Positions 44,640 through 57,100 of a stretch of DNA of 64,000 nt are shown piece by piece; position 1 is the stretch's first letter; each line of letters begins with the position of its first letter. The translations under genes and the position numbers were made by a program. This DNA is from Rhabditophanes sp. KR3021. Lineage: Eukaryota; Nematoda; Chromadorea; Rhabditida; Alloionematidae. The stretch lies in contig CAUJLY010000002.1 in the NCBI GenBank assembly GCA_963281155.1, positions 4,154,001-4,218,000 of the forward strand, written 5' to 3'. The notes below the pieces were generated by a model. It saw only the letters and a list, made by a program, of their open reading frames with translations. It searched no databases and was not told the origin of the DNA.

Positions 44640-44895
44640 TCTTATTATTTGGGCAGTATTTAACTTATCTCCCATCGACAATGCCATGCCTTGTGACTTG
44701 GCTCTAATTTTAATTTGCCCAACCAAAGGACTTTCAGGATCAGAAGCTTCACTTTTTTCAATTGAAATGTTAGCTAAGGCATCTTCACCAAAAATTGATT
44801 TGCAACAAAAGTTGGCTGCAAGGAACAGTCACCTGCCATGGCTGCATCTGCAGTTAGCATTTTCATGTTGGTAAAGTCAAGGGGACCTAAGTTGA
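44640..44895 (-). pseudogene. Coatomer subunit beta (COPB1) C-terminal fragment, broken
   Basis: On the minus strand the frame reads [20 protein letters not shown] then SIEK..., followed by [22 protein letters not shown], which is the C-terminal end of beta-COP (family: [32 protein letters not shown]). Just upstream [16 protein letters not shown] continues the match in another frame, so there is a frame break near 44,825. Only this end of the gene is present, with no intact start, and the normal stop is replaced by unrelated residues. It looks like a partial gene copy landed in the spacer between RRP5 and the giant receptor gene. Whether it came through RNA cannot be told from one exon. Confidence 0.8.
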
Positions 44896-45193
44896 GAGGA
44901 GCTGGTATTAATTTAATTGTTTGATAAAGTATGACATTTGAAAATTGTATTTGTGCAGATTATCACATGTGCTACCAGCATTTACGACACAACAAAGATG
45001 ATCCGAATTAATTTAAACTAGCGTATTTATAAAAATTTATTTGAAAGTGAGATTTATATAAAAAGAAGAAGTATATTTATAAAGGATCGCACACATTCCA
45101 ATATTGACAACCAGGTATAAAGTATTTAATAAGGTTGTTTTAATATATGTACCAATAAAAAATCTTAAATACAAAAGGTCCAAAGATATTTAT

Positions 45194-48100
45194 TTATTGA
45201 CGTTGGTGATGTGATGAAGGACCAGGCTTAGATTCAACGTTTGACAGAGAAGTACTGAAATTCTTCATGCGATTCATGGTCTGGTCCATGGGCTCGCGTA
45301 CGATATCAATCAAGTCATTGGGCCATTCTGAATTCGGTACTACTTGAACGGCATGTCTAGTCACGTGTTCGATGACTGCTTCTGATCCATCTAAATGAAG
45401 GAAAATAAGTTGATGTTGGCAAATAAATACAATTTGTGTTAAAAATGATAGGGGATAAAAAGGGTTAGTAAAAATTTAAAAAAGCATGCCTTTTTCAGAG
45501 GTGGATTGTGCGACAGAGGTAGAAACATGGGTTCGTGCAAATTTTTCATTGGGACTTGAAACAAGACAATTCTGAGATACTGATTTGACTAATTCATTTA
45601 GAGCATTGGCTGTTTCGTGAACTTTGGCTGTCAGCAAATCTTTCTCAATTTCGTATTGGGAATGTCTTTTGGTTGCTTCATCTTTGGAAAGTCTCTTTAA
45701 GCGAGCGTTTTCTTCTCTTGCTGCTTGTTCAACTTCAAACATTTTCTTTTCAAGTTGATAGGCACGTTCATGCTCGTCTTGGGCAGCTCTTTCAAGAGCT
45801 TCTTTATCAAGCATGGAGCGACGGGCATTTTCTCTTTCGGCATCAGCCATTTTTTCGGCGTTTAAGGCACGATTTCTTTCATCTTGAGCTATTTTAAGCA
45901 AATCTTGCCTCTCAAGATCAGCTTGTCGGAGTCTTTCTTTTTCGCCAGCGGCATTTTCCTCAGCTCTACGAGCGCGCTCTCTTTCTTTCTGAGCCATTTC
46001 AATTAAGTCTTGCTTTTCAAGATCGCCTAATCTTCCTTTTTCTCTTTCGGCATCAGCTTCTCTCTGAGCCCTTAATGCACGATCTCTTTCATCCTGAGCG
46101 AGTTTAAGCAATTCATCTTTCTCCAAATTAGCACGTCTGGAGCGTTCTTTTTCATTGGCCGCATTTTGCTCCGCTTTCAAGGCACGATCTCTTTCTTCCT
46201 GAACAGCTCTTAGATAATTTTGCCTATCCCGTTCTGCTGCGGCAGCTCGATCCCCTTGATCACGAGCTTGTCTTTCAGCATTACGAGCTCTTTCCCCTTC
46301 TAATGCGGAGTGTCTTTGGAGGGTGTCATTATCTTGAAGAGCAGCCATTGCTTTTTCAGCTTCAATATTTGCAATCTTTTCGGCAGCATCTTTAGCTTCA
46401 TTGGCTTTTTTAGCTTTTTCCGCTTCGGCTTGAGCAATTTGTTCAGCTTGACGACGTTTTCTGTCAGCGTCTTTTGACTTTTCTTGCTCATTCTGGGCAT
46501 CTCTTTCAGCGTCTCTCTGGGCTCTTTCGGATTCACGTGCTTTTTCATACTCTTGCTGAGCAATTCGTTCGGCTTCGAGTCTAGCTCTTTCGGCAGCCCT
46601 AGCCTTCTCAGCTTCTTCTCTGGCTCTTTTTTCTGCTTCTCGCTGAGCAGCTTCAGACTGTCTAGCTCTTTCAGCTTCATCCCTAGCTGCTCTTTCGGCA
46701 TCGAGTCTACCTAATTCAGCGAGTCTAGCTTTTTCGGCTTCAGCCGCAGCTTCCATCTCGGCATTTATTCTCCCTTGTTCGCTTTTACGAGCCTTTTCCT
46801 TTTCAGCCTCAGCATTACGTTCAGCATCTCTTCTAGCTAAATCCATTTGCCTCGACTTATCTGCCTCATCTCTAGCTCTTTTTTCGGCATTTTGACGACT
46901 GATGTCGGCGGCTAATGCTTTTTCTGCTTCAATTTTCGCATTTGCCTCAGCATTCAGTCTTCCCAATTCTGATTTCTTTGCCTTTCTACTTTCTTCTTCA
47001 GCTGCTCTTTCGGCGTCTCTTTTTGCGGCTTCGGCTAATCTAGCCTTATCACCTTCATCTTTAGCCAATTTGAGAGCTTCAGACTTTTCGCGTTCTAAGG
47101 TTGGATCTGGAGAGGTTGGTAGGGTTGTGGTTGGAGAAATCACTCTTCCAGTGGTAAAGCCACTTTCTACGTCAAGAAAAAAGGTGTGGATAGAAAAGGG
47201 TAAAATATTTAAATAGTTAGTTCAGCAGGCATCACATGTTATTGTTTGCTTCGAATCAGCGTAAAAATTCATTGTTAGTTTATTTAATGGAAAAGGCTAT
47301 ACCAGTACATATATTAATAATTAACATTTATTGTTGAAAGGTGTAGAAGTAAGCTTTTACTTAAATTGAAATACATTAATTTAAAATATGAGCGATGATC
47401 TGTTTAAAAATCTAGTATATGATAATTAATCTACACATATTTACAAGGAACAATCTATATTTATAAAGGCGTCTATATTAAGCAGTTTGATTAAGGATTA
47501 GCTAATCTTATCTCGAAAGACATTAATAAATAGCGCAAAGTTAGAATCTATTTGAAAAATTACCATAGTCGTAATTGGAGTAACCGGTGTTGGGTCGGTT
47601 CCTGAAATTTGCGTAGAATATTAATAATTGTTTTGTGAGTCAAATTATGTTCATTATCAATTTTGTTCTGTGTATTTTCCTTTAAAATTTAAGCCACCAG
47701 AGATGATTTACACCAATTACTCTGGTTAAAATAATTTTACTTAAAAATAAGCGTATAAGACGCCTTAGAGGGGCTTTGTCATCCTATTTTTATTTTAACG
47801 TGACTAATACGTGTTTGTATCCTTATTATTCATATTGTTAATCCATATTAATCATACTATTTTAGTTGCACGAGACTTGACTATTTTACCACAGGAGCAG
47901 TGGGTAATACTAGTATGGGCATTACACAAAAATGCAATGTTAAATTGAATAAGTTGAAAAAAGAAATATTCGGATTACGAAGTAATTGTGTGTCGAATTG
48001 CCAAATTAATATCGTTTGTTAATTCCAATGAAACAGAATTCCTACGATTATCTAGATTAGTTTATGGTGTCGATGTATTGCCATATGTCTACAAATGTTC

Positions 48101-51100
48101 AGAATTTATAAAGCCAGCTGCGTCAAATTCCTATTTTGTGAATTTTACTTGTGATGGGCTCAAAAAGGTTCGAGACAGGGCTACATAAACGTACGAAAAC
48201 TATACCACTAAACAGCTTGTGGAAGAATTTTTATTGAAGACCCAAAGTCAAGTGATGGTAGTAAGAAAAACGTTCACAGTTTTTATGTTCCTAATGAATG
48301 TGGTTTAAATGTTCAAAATGAATATCTATCCTATACTGGTGCTAGAGAAAAGACAAATAACGACAACTTAGCAAGATTCCAACTTCATTCAAAGGAATAT
48401 ACTGTAATAGTCAGCAGACTTGCTTTCTTATCTCCTAAGATTGCTGGAATGAAAAAGCTACTCAAGGCAAAAAGTCAAATCAAAGACAAATGGCTCGGGT
48501 AAACTTTTTTATGATGGAACGGTCGCTCTTGCAACCGAGGGTCTATCATTGTTTATGCTTCTGGACTAACCAATCTTCCTCTAGGTACTGAAAGATGTGC
48601 TTTTCAATTTACTTACTCCCGAACAATTTAAGTTGGAGAAATAAAATATTGGCCCGGCACTTTTTTAGTGAGATTTTCACATAAAGAAACCTCTTGAAAT
48701 GAAAAGGATGATATGGGAAAGCTTGTGGAAGGGTGGTTCTAGTCTACACTTTTTATATTTCATGTTTTGATACTTTTAAATTTAATGTTGTATGCAATAT
48801 GATAAGTCTCGATTTTTATCTTGCTTGTGAAGGCAAATAAACTCTCATTACCTGAAACCAGTGTCGGAAGCATAACCTCCTGGAGATCTAGATAAGGTAT
48901 CTAACTCCTTTTGGAGAGTATGAAGGGCATCTGCTTTATTATGGGGAGTTGAAGGGCCTGGTCTGGCACCGTTTAATAAAGTAGTTGAGGCATAACGACG
49001 GGGTGATCCGATATCAGATTTAGAACGATATTTATAAGGTTTGGTAAAAGTATCGGTTGCTTGACGATCAATGCCCGAAGCACGGGACATGTATGAGGCT
49101 CCGGACATATGTCTCGAACGTGAAGTTTCTTGGTGGGAGGTTTCTGAAAATGAGGGAAAGGAAGATAAACATGCGATTAGATGAAAAAGATTGTTAATTT
49201 AAAGGAGATTATATTTTTGTTGGCAAGAACTAACCTCTTCCTAATGCTGATGCAGACATACTTCTTCTAGTCTGTCCTAAACTGCTGTATCCAGCCTCGG
49301 CATCACTGGCGTACTTCAAATAATCGCCAGGAGTATAGTGTCTTCTAAGGGTTGATCTACGTGATTGGGACTGAATTTCATCTAATTCTTGAGCAAGTTG
49401 TTGACCTGTTGACGACACACCATATTGGCCTTCTCCTTGGTTGTAGACATGATATATTCTAGTTGAATGGATTTCATCGCCCTTTGTCTTTTCTAACGAC
49501 ACTAGACGTTCTGTGAGTTCAGTTAAACTCTTTTGAAGTTGACGTGAGTCTTGGAAGCTCTTAAATTTTAACATTTAATTAACTAAACAATCTAATATCT
49601 TACTCTAGTTCCAAGCCTTGTGCTGACAGCATCCTTAAATCCATCCAAATAGCCTTTTCTAAACTCATCGTCCTTTGGATAAGATTCTTCGAGTCTTCTA
49701 AGAAGACTATCAGTAATGTTGTCCCCGAAATGTCCTGAGTTTCCATCCTTAAACCCTTGCATATATCCAGGAGAATATGTTCCGTCAGATGGGCGTTTTT
49801 GAGCAAGATTGTGCATTGATTGAGAGAATCCTTTCATTCCATTGTCACTAAAAATAATATATTCAAAATGATATATTCTTATTTATATACTCACTGTAAT
49901 CCTTTGACATATCCTGAAAGAAATTGTAAACTTTTATTCGTCTTTTTTATCAGTTTTATATTTAGTTTAATTTTGGTTATTTGTATGTTATAGTACTTAG
50001 TATCAAATTTAAAGAGACTGCGTACAAACAGCTCTTTTAAACTTCGTTCTTTTAACTTTGAATATTAGCTGATGCTATCTACGTGTATATTAAGATCCAA
50101 TGTACGTAACTACTCATTCTTATTAATTTTAGTGCCTAACATCGCCTCAATTGGTGTTATATTTATTCTAAAATGGAAGAAGAGAAAGCAACCGACGGAC
50201 TTAAAAGAAAGAAGGTTCCCGTTTCTGAAGAAGATGTGAATAGACGTCACAAGGATTGCAAAGTAGTGCAAGTATTGAAGCGGTAGTGGGCAAACCAGCA
50301 AACGTTTGATATTCTCTTCAACGCGATGTTTGGATTACTCTCAAAAGAACTTTATCCTGCTCCAATTGATCTTTCAGACGAAGAAAAAACAGACTTGTTG
50401 AAAGTTTATACTGATTGCGTGGAAGCTTCCGGATTAAAGCAGAATGAATGCTCAATGTTTATATTTGGACGAAATAATATTAAAGCCGACTATTTGGAAG
50501 TAATTAAAAAAAGTCTGGAAGGCCAAATGAAATAATGGAGCTTTTATCTAATATTTGCTATTCACTAAATGAAATATTCAAGGAGTCTTTCGTTGATATT
50601 TTAATGTCTGTCAAGTGTAAACTCTCTTCGTTTCCATTGCCTAATGATGAGGGCACCGTCAAAGTCAAAGCTCAAACTGATCAACGCAGTGGATGCACTT
50701 CCGTCATCCGAGGAAGGGATGGACCTTTATGCAGATTTTATTGACAGTTTACCTGAAAACTTCAGTAGGAGGCTAATTTACGACATTTTCTTTATCAAAA
50801 AGATAATAAGATATCAGATGCTAATTTTGGAATAGGGTAAGTAATGCATTTGATAAAATAAAAAATTGAGCTAAATTCAATTGCCGCGCACGAACTGTCT
50901 TGATGTTTAAGAAAATTTTGGCAGCATAAAAAGCAATTGTGGAAAGTATCCTTATCAACGCATTTAGACATCAACTCTCCTTAGATTTTGTAGTATTATA
51001 AACCCTCAAATCATCTTAGAAGTTACCGAACTCATCCTAAACAACTTCTCAGAATGTGAATATGAAGAACATATTATTCATAATTAATACTCTTTTTTAA

Positions 51101-54100
51101 GTTTTTTAAAGTATTGTGATGGAAAAGTTTAAAAATAAATACCTTCATGGAATCTATCATTTTGGTTTCCTAATTCTTCGTTTAAGAATTTTCTGGCGTT
51201 AGCAGCATTTCCTAAATTCTTGGCATCTCTGAATCCTCTAGAGTAACCATCCTCGAAGTCTCCACGTTCTTTGATATAAGCTCCTGACTCCATACCATGT
51301 ACATTTCTACTTTCTTTGGATGGGCTCAAAAGTGGGACAGCTTGCCCATTCGTGTACATTTCATGAGACTTTCTTGACCGATATTTACTGAAATGGTTAA
51401 AGATTATAAAATTTGTTAGAAAATGGAGGTGTTAATATACCCTCTGATACACCAAATAATACAACATGTGAGTAGGATGCAAAGTAAAAGAAGGAGAAGT
51501 AAGCCCAGTAGCCACCACCACGGCCATCCAGTTACAAGGTATTGTCCAGCTGAAAAGGTTTGAATTGTTATTAATAAGGTTAATTAGGGAAATTGGATTG
51601 GTTTTTCATTGTTTTGGAAAAAATGAGGGATAAGTTTAGGAATGATTTTAGGTGTATTTGGAAGTGGTGTTTTATCATGCAAAACGTACTATGCCCAACA
51701 GAAATACAAAATTGGCAACATCAGTGCAAATAAGATAACAATCAAAGCGAACCATAGGAAGTGGCTTGTTGTCAACTTTTTAAACCACGATCTTTCATCT
51801 AAAAGTTTTTTAAATTATATATTTTTTAAATTTTGGAAGCCAGTTAAATCTCTATCTTACCTTCAGGATGAATCGCCATTTTTAAACTAAACTACTTAAA
51901 AAATAATTCGAGTTCTTTATCCTGGGATAAAAATTCGTTCGTATCTTCAATATAACAAGTTAAAAAATAATATTAATTCAAAAAACGCGTACAACTTAAT
52001 TAGATTGAAGTGTCAACTCGATTGGAATGTGCAAAAATAAAACTGAAGTAGTTATATCACATTACTACCACTATTTTTGGTATTAATTTTTTCCTAATTG
52101 ATACATTCCAAATAAACAAACGCATTCCGATTGATGAAGAAGTTTGTTTATGTGTTGTAAAAAGAAGTTGCTGTACCGTCGCAGTGTTGTTGTTGAATAT
52201 ATTAGTATGTGTATTTCTAATTTAGGTTTATCAATGCTTGATTCTCTCTCGTACGCGCAAATCATATAAACCAAGTATTACCCCGCTACGTTTTTATCAT
52301 ACAACTTATTTGAAATTATCTTTCTTATGTTATCTAATATTACGCGACCAGCTAATTAGTTGTAATTAGTTGTGGAGGTGTGTAGAAGTGATTACAAATT
52401 CAGTTATAAAACGCATCTCACCTCCAGCCAAATTACTTTATCAAATGAAAGAAAAAGAGATGATAACCATACTTATACTAACTAATATTACCACACACTT
52501 TCCTTATCATAATAACCTTCATCTAGTACGACATACAAATTTAATTAAAAAGTCAAAACACGGAAACTGGTTTAATTTGATGATATAAATAAATATGCAA
52601 ATGATTTAGAATAACTTTTATGATTTAATACATGAATATTCTTAGTAGGGAAATTGTTGATTCTAAATCATTTATTCTGAAAGATTTGTACACACTTTGG
52701 TGCATTGCTAAATTTAACGTAAATATATTTGCGTAGATAACAAGTTTATGTTGACTTAATTATGCGAAGTACAAAAGAAAGTTGAAAGTATTACCTCAAG
52801 AACACATACTTTATTGTATGAAATATTTAGTATACTTGAAGTGAGTCGAGGATTATACACAATACCCAATATGTATTCAAAGTGTAATTTTAATACAAAA
52901 AGATTAATAAATATTTAAACATTAAAACATTTATAAGTTTATAAATGAATAATTGAATAAACGTAAGTATTTAACAACATATTACAAAAATAATGGCGAC
53001 AACTCAAAAGATATCAAGCTATTATGTATTTGATGGGAAACGATAATTGGCAGATAAATCCAAATGTCATTTCATATTCAAATTATACTACTTTTTTGGA
53101 AATACATAAATCTAAATATGTAATCATGTGTGTGCATATGAATATGACTATACCTATTCAGTTATGTAAAGAGATTCAACTGACTTCAATATTTTTACAA
53201 TTTTATGGGCAAAACTTACTTCTTAATCTTCCGACCAATGGAGCTCCATCAACCACCCATTTAGTATAGACTTCATAGTTGTATTTCTTTCCCTTGACTA
53301 ATGGATAGTTCAAGAATCTACATTTACATAATTAATGAATGAACGAATAAATTTTAAGTATTTTTAATTAACGAATCTAATAAATAGATCATGTTATAGT
53401 AGCGGACTTAATCTTCCAAGAAATCTTATTCAATGACCGTTCAGAATAAGAACTCAAAAATTAATCTATTTAGCGTATTTCATTATTTTTTTAATTTTGT
53501 GCATTTTTGAAAATGCGAACTTACCCGCCGATGACAGATCCATCTCCAAGTTTCACCTTAGTAGATTCGGTCAATGTGTTTGAATCAAATGAGGCAGCTA
53601 CATAATAACTGATTTTGTGCTTATTTGAGGTTACTTTATCAGTTAACCGAGTCCAATTGGTATCACCAGGTGGATCACGTTCATCAACCACGACATAATA
53701 CCTTGTTACGTTTTTATCTGTAGCGGCAGGGGACACATCAACTACCATAAATGTATTTTCTTGCCCGATATGGTCAACGAAGAATGGTGGTGGAACGATA
53801 CAGCATCCTAGTAAACCTTCTACTGGTTCAACTCTAGTTTGTCTTCCTACTGTCTTCCATCTATTCCATTCTCCATTAACCTTAGCTCTCATTTGGAAGA
53901 CATATTCATTTGGTGCATGATCAAGGTTGAATACTAAGTAGCACAATTTGCCACACTCTTCCTTTGGACATAACATATCTGCGGATTTTCTTTCGCTTTC
54001 TTCAATCCAAATGAAGTCTGGTTGATTTAGCCTCAAGTATCTGACTTGATAATCTGAAAAATCAAATCAATTTAGTTCAAATTAGGACAATATAAGCTTC

Positions 54101-57100
54101 TATATTAATGAACAATTAATTTCTTTTTAGTCAGTGAACTACACTTTTTTATATTTGCATATTACTTACAGATGTTATTGCTTGTTCCGACGACAATTGG
54201 TAAAATATTCAAGGAAATAGCTCCATTGCTTTTGTCGCATTGATTTGAAGCTGGCAAATACCATCCAGGGGGCAGAGTCGACCATGTTCCGGAGGCACCT
54301 GCATTTTGATCACGCAAAATTAAACTAACGTTATAGGTAGTACTTGGATCGAGTCCATGTATGACGTATGAAGTAGACGAAGCATCAACTTCAAATGATT
54401 TAATGATATTCAAGCGAACGTGTGGGAAGACCGAGGTAAGTGACTTGGCAGCGATGACGTATCCTTTGTGTGAAGTTCCCCAAACGGGGTCCCACTCGAC
54501 AGTTAAAGTAGAGGGTGTTCTGTCTTTAAGCTTGAGAATATGGTTTTGCCCAGTTGCTAAGGTTGAATAAGTTCCCCACAGGTTTTCTCCGTAACCTGAA
54601 TTCGTTCCGCCCTGGACTGTAATAGTAAAAAAATAGAAAATATATTCCACATAAGTTATTATTATCCATTTTAAGTAATGAATAAATGAATATGTTAAGT
54701 CCTGATTTATAATGAACTCATCAAAACCTACCGGTGATGTTATAAACAGTTTCAGGATTTAAATTGTCAAATCGGATTGTTGTTCCTAAAGTAAATGTTA
54801 TGAAGATTATTAAATTGTATTCGTATCGCAACATAGAAAACTATTCGAACTCCTAGCTTACCAGGTACGGAAACAGTGTAATTTTTAGGAGTGCCGGCTG
54901 CAAATGTATCAGGATCCAAAGGAGAAATAGTCACTCTGTAATGGGTGATCAAGTCCCTTAAAGCTGGGTCTGAAATACAAAAGGTGCATAAGTATTATGT
55001 TTAAATGAATGTCTAAGTTTAACTTTATATTGAATGAACAATTGGGAGTGAATTATTTTTGATACTTACCCACGACGAATGGCGGCTCCCATTGCACATG
55101 AAGCATTGAATCAGATTTTTCAATTAAATTCAAGTCTGTTGGTGGGCCGAGCCAAGGCAACAATCCGGTTCCGTAATCTGTTGTAAGGAAAGTGCCCGAG
55201 ATAAACCATAATTTCTTATCTTCAGATAGCCCGTGAACAGTAACGTTGTAACTGGTGACGGCGTTTAAATTACGGAAGTGGAATTCTCTTTGCGTTCCAC
55301 TAGCAGAATGTTTCTTTGGATTGGTATCTAATGATGATGCTACAGAAATGAATAGTTCATATTTATTGATGTTGTCAGAAATAATAGCTGGTGGAGTCCA
55401 TTTTACTCTCAAGTTGTCATGTCCGGCGCTGATCAATTTTAGAGATCCTCCAAGAACAGAGTCGTCATCTTTTCTCGTTGTTGAGAAATAATCTGATGAC
55501 CATGGCCCCCAATTTCCACTGGCACCCTTTGCGGCTGAAATAAATTATTTATTGAACATATAAAAGTATTTTTTATATTCTAATCTACAAAACTTTATTT
55601 ATCTCCGATTATATTAGTAATCAAATCGACACTGCGGATAAATAATACAAAAGACACTACATCTTCTTCAAGTGCTCAAAATTCAGTGAGACATTGAACT
55701 TTTATGTTTATTTTTGCCTATTAGTCCTTTTGAGATATTTTGTATGTGAATTATAATTTTTGGTCAAATAAACTTTAACTTACCCACGTTAAATTTGAAT
55801 GTAGATGACGGCATTAGGCCGATGATGGTCGAGCAAATATTATCCTTAGTGAGCAATGGCGAGTTGTAGCCATCACACGATAATTGATCACCACTTACTT
55901 CGACTTCAATAGGATTGGAGTCATCGGTTCTTGGCGAATATTTGATCTTGTAGGCAGTAACTGTGCTTCTTTCTGGGTAAGGCGGTAACCAGGTCAATTG
56001 AATGGATGTTGATTTGGTGAGAATAGCGGAAAGCTCTCTTGGAGCTCCGATTTCTTGACCAGTAGTTCTTGCTTCAATAGGTTCCGACCTAAAAATTAAT
56101 TTTTATGAGTATGTTGTAATGGTCAAATAAAGTGTTATACATAGCAGTTGAATATCATAGTTAACTTACCAAGGTCCTGCCCCTTCACTGGTATATCCTC
56201 TCACTCTAAATTTATATAGTGATCCAGGTTGAAGCTCTCCAACTACGATCTTGGTTCTTGGATGGACTCCTACCTTGACCTCATCATCATTCCATGAATC
56301 CAAGCCTGTAATTTCATATTCGTATTGTGTGATTTCACCGTTTTGATCACTGCACGCTGGCGGCTCCCATTGGAATGATAATTCTTTTTCTCCACGAGAC
56401 AAAACTTTCAAGCTTGTTGGTGGTCCAGTTGGAGTTGAGGCTTCCGTTTTGAATCTTCTGACAGTTTGTTGTGGTTTAACACTTCCACTAAAGTGAGATG
56501 GTTTTCTAGAGGTACCAATAATGGGATTCCTAACTTCGCTGGCGCCTTTGAATGCTGAAACAAGATATTTATTGAAGGCGTGCAATTTGTCTACGTTTAG
56601 TGTAATGTACTACGAAATGAAAGTAATAATGCCTTTGTCAGTTTAATTTATAGGCAATACATTAAATAGGATCTATTTCTCAGCGACGTAAAAAATGCTA
56701 ATTTGTCCAACTTATTGTTAGGTTTAGCAAAACCAAGTTATTTTAAGTTAAATAAATTTTTACACAACAAACAAACATACGCAAAAATTCAGCAATAATT
56801 TCATATTCACTTCCTGGCTTTAAGTTCTCAAGCGTAAGTCGTTTCTCTTGGACATTTTCTAGTCTAATTGGCTTTTCATTATGCATTTTCAGGGTAACAT
56901 CACATGATCCTAATTTAACTAATTTGTAGCTGAGGTCTACCCCATACTTCCAGTTTTTCTCCTTTTCCGTCAAGTCCCATTGGACTTCTGCTGTAGTGGG
57001 TGACTTAGGTTCGACATTAAGAAAAATTTCACCAGGTGAAGATTGCGTAACTACGCTAGATTTGTCTGACCATCTGGAAAACAATGGCTTAACTCCTTCC

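Larger units (their letters stand above)
45490..51387 (-). other. Cytoplasmic tail: GYxxGFxD motifs and periodic charged helix
   Basis: The tail is about 1,010 residues. Proximal exons carry the motif GYxxGFxD in GYSRGFRDA (51143-51387), GYVKGLHD (completed by the 19-nt exon 49895-49913), GYMQGFKDG and GYLDGFKDA (49604-49847). A Ser/Tyr/Arg-rich segment follows with YASDAEAGYSSLG, YASDTGF and YSNYDYESGF. The 45490-47166 exon then encodes about twelve 21-residue units built on RDAERAARDEAEKARxAELG, followed by five 35-residue units built on LEKQDLLKIAQDERDRALRA. Both lengths are whole heptads. The last exon ends the protein with 65 ordinary residues. No enzyme domain is seen. Confidence 0.88.

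Noticed and set aside
45673..47216. Several plus-strand Ser/Leu/Phe-rich frames
   Set aside because: They mirror the highly repetitive Glu/Arg/Lys codons of the receptor tail on the other strand.
53024..53269. An 81-residue plus-strand frame as a gene
   Set aside because: It overlaps the real minus-strand receptor exon 53220-53317 and has no family signal.
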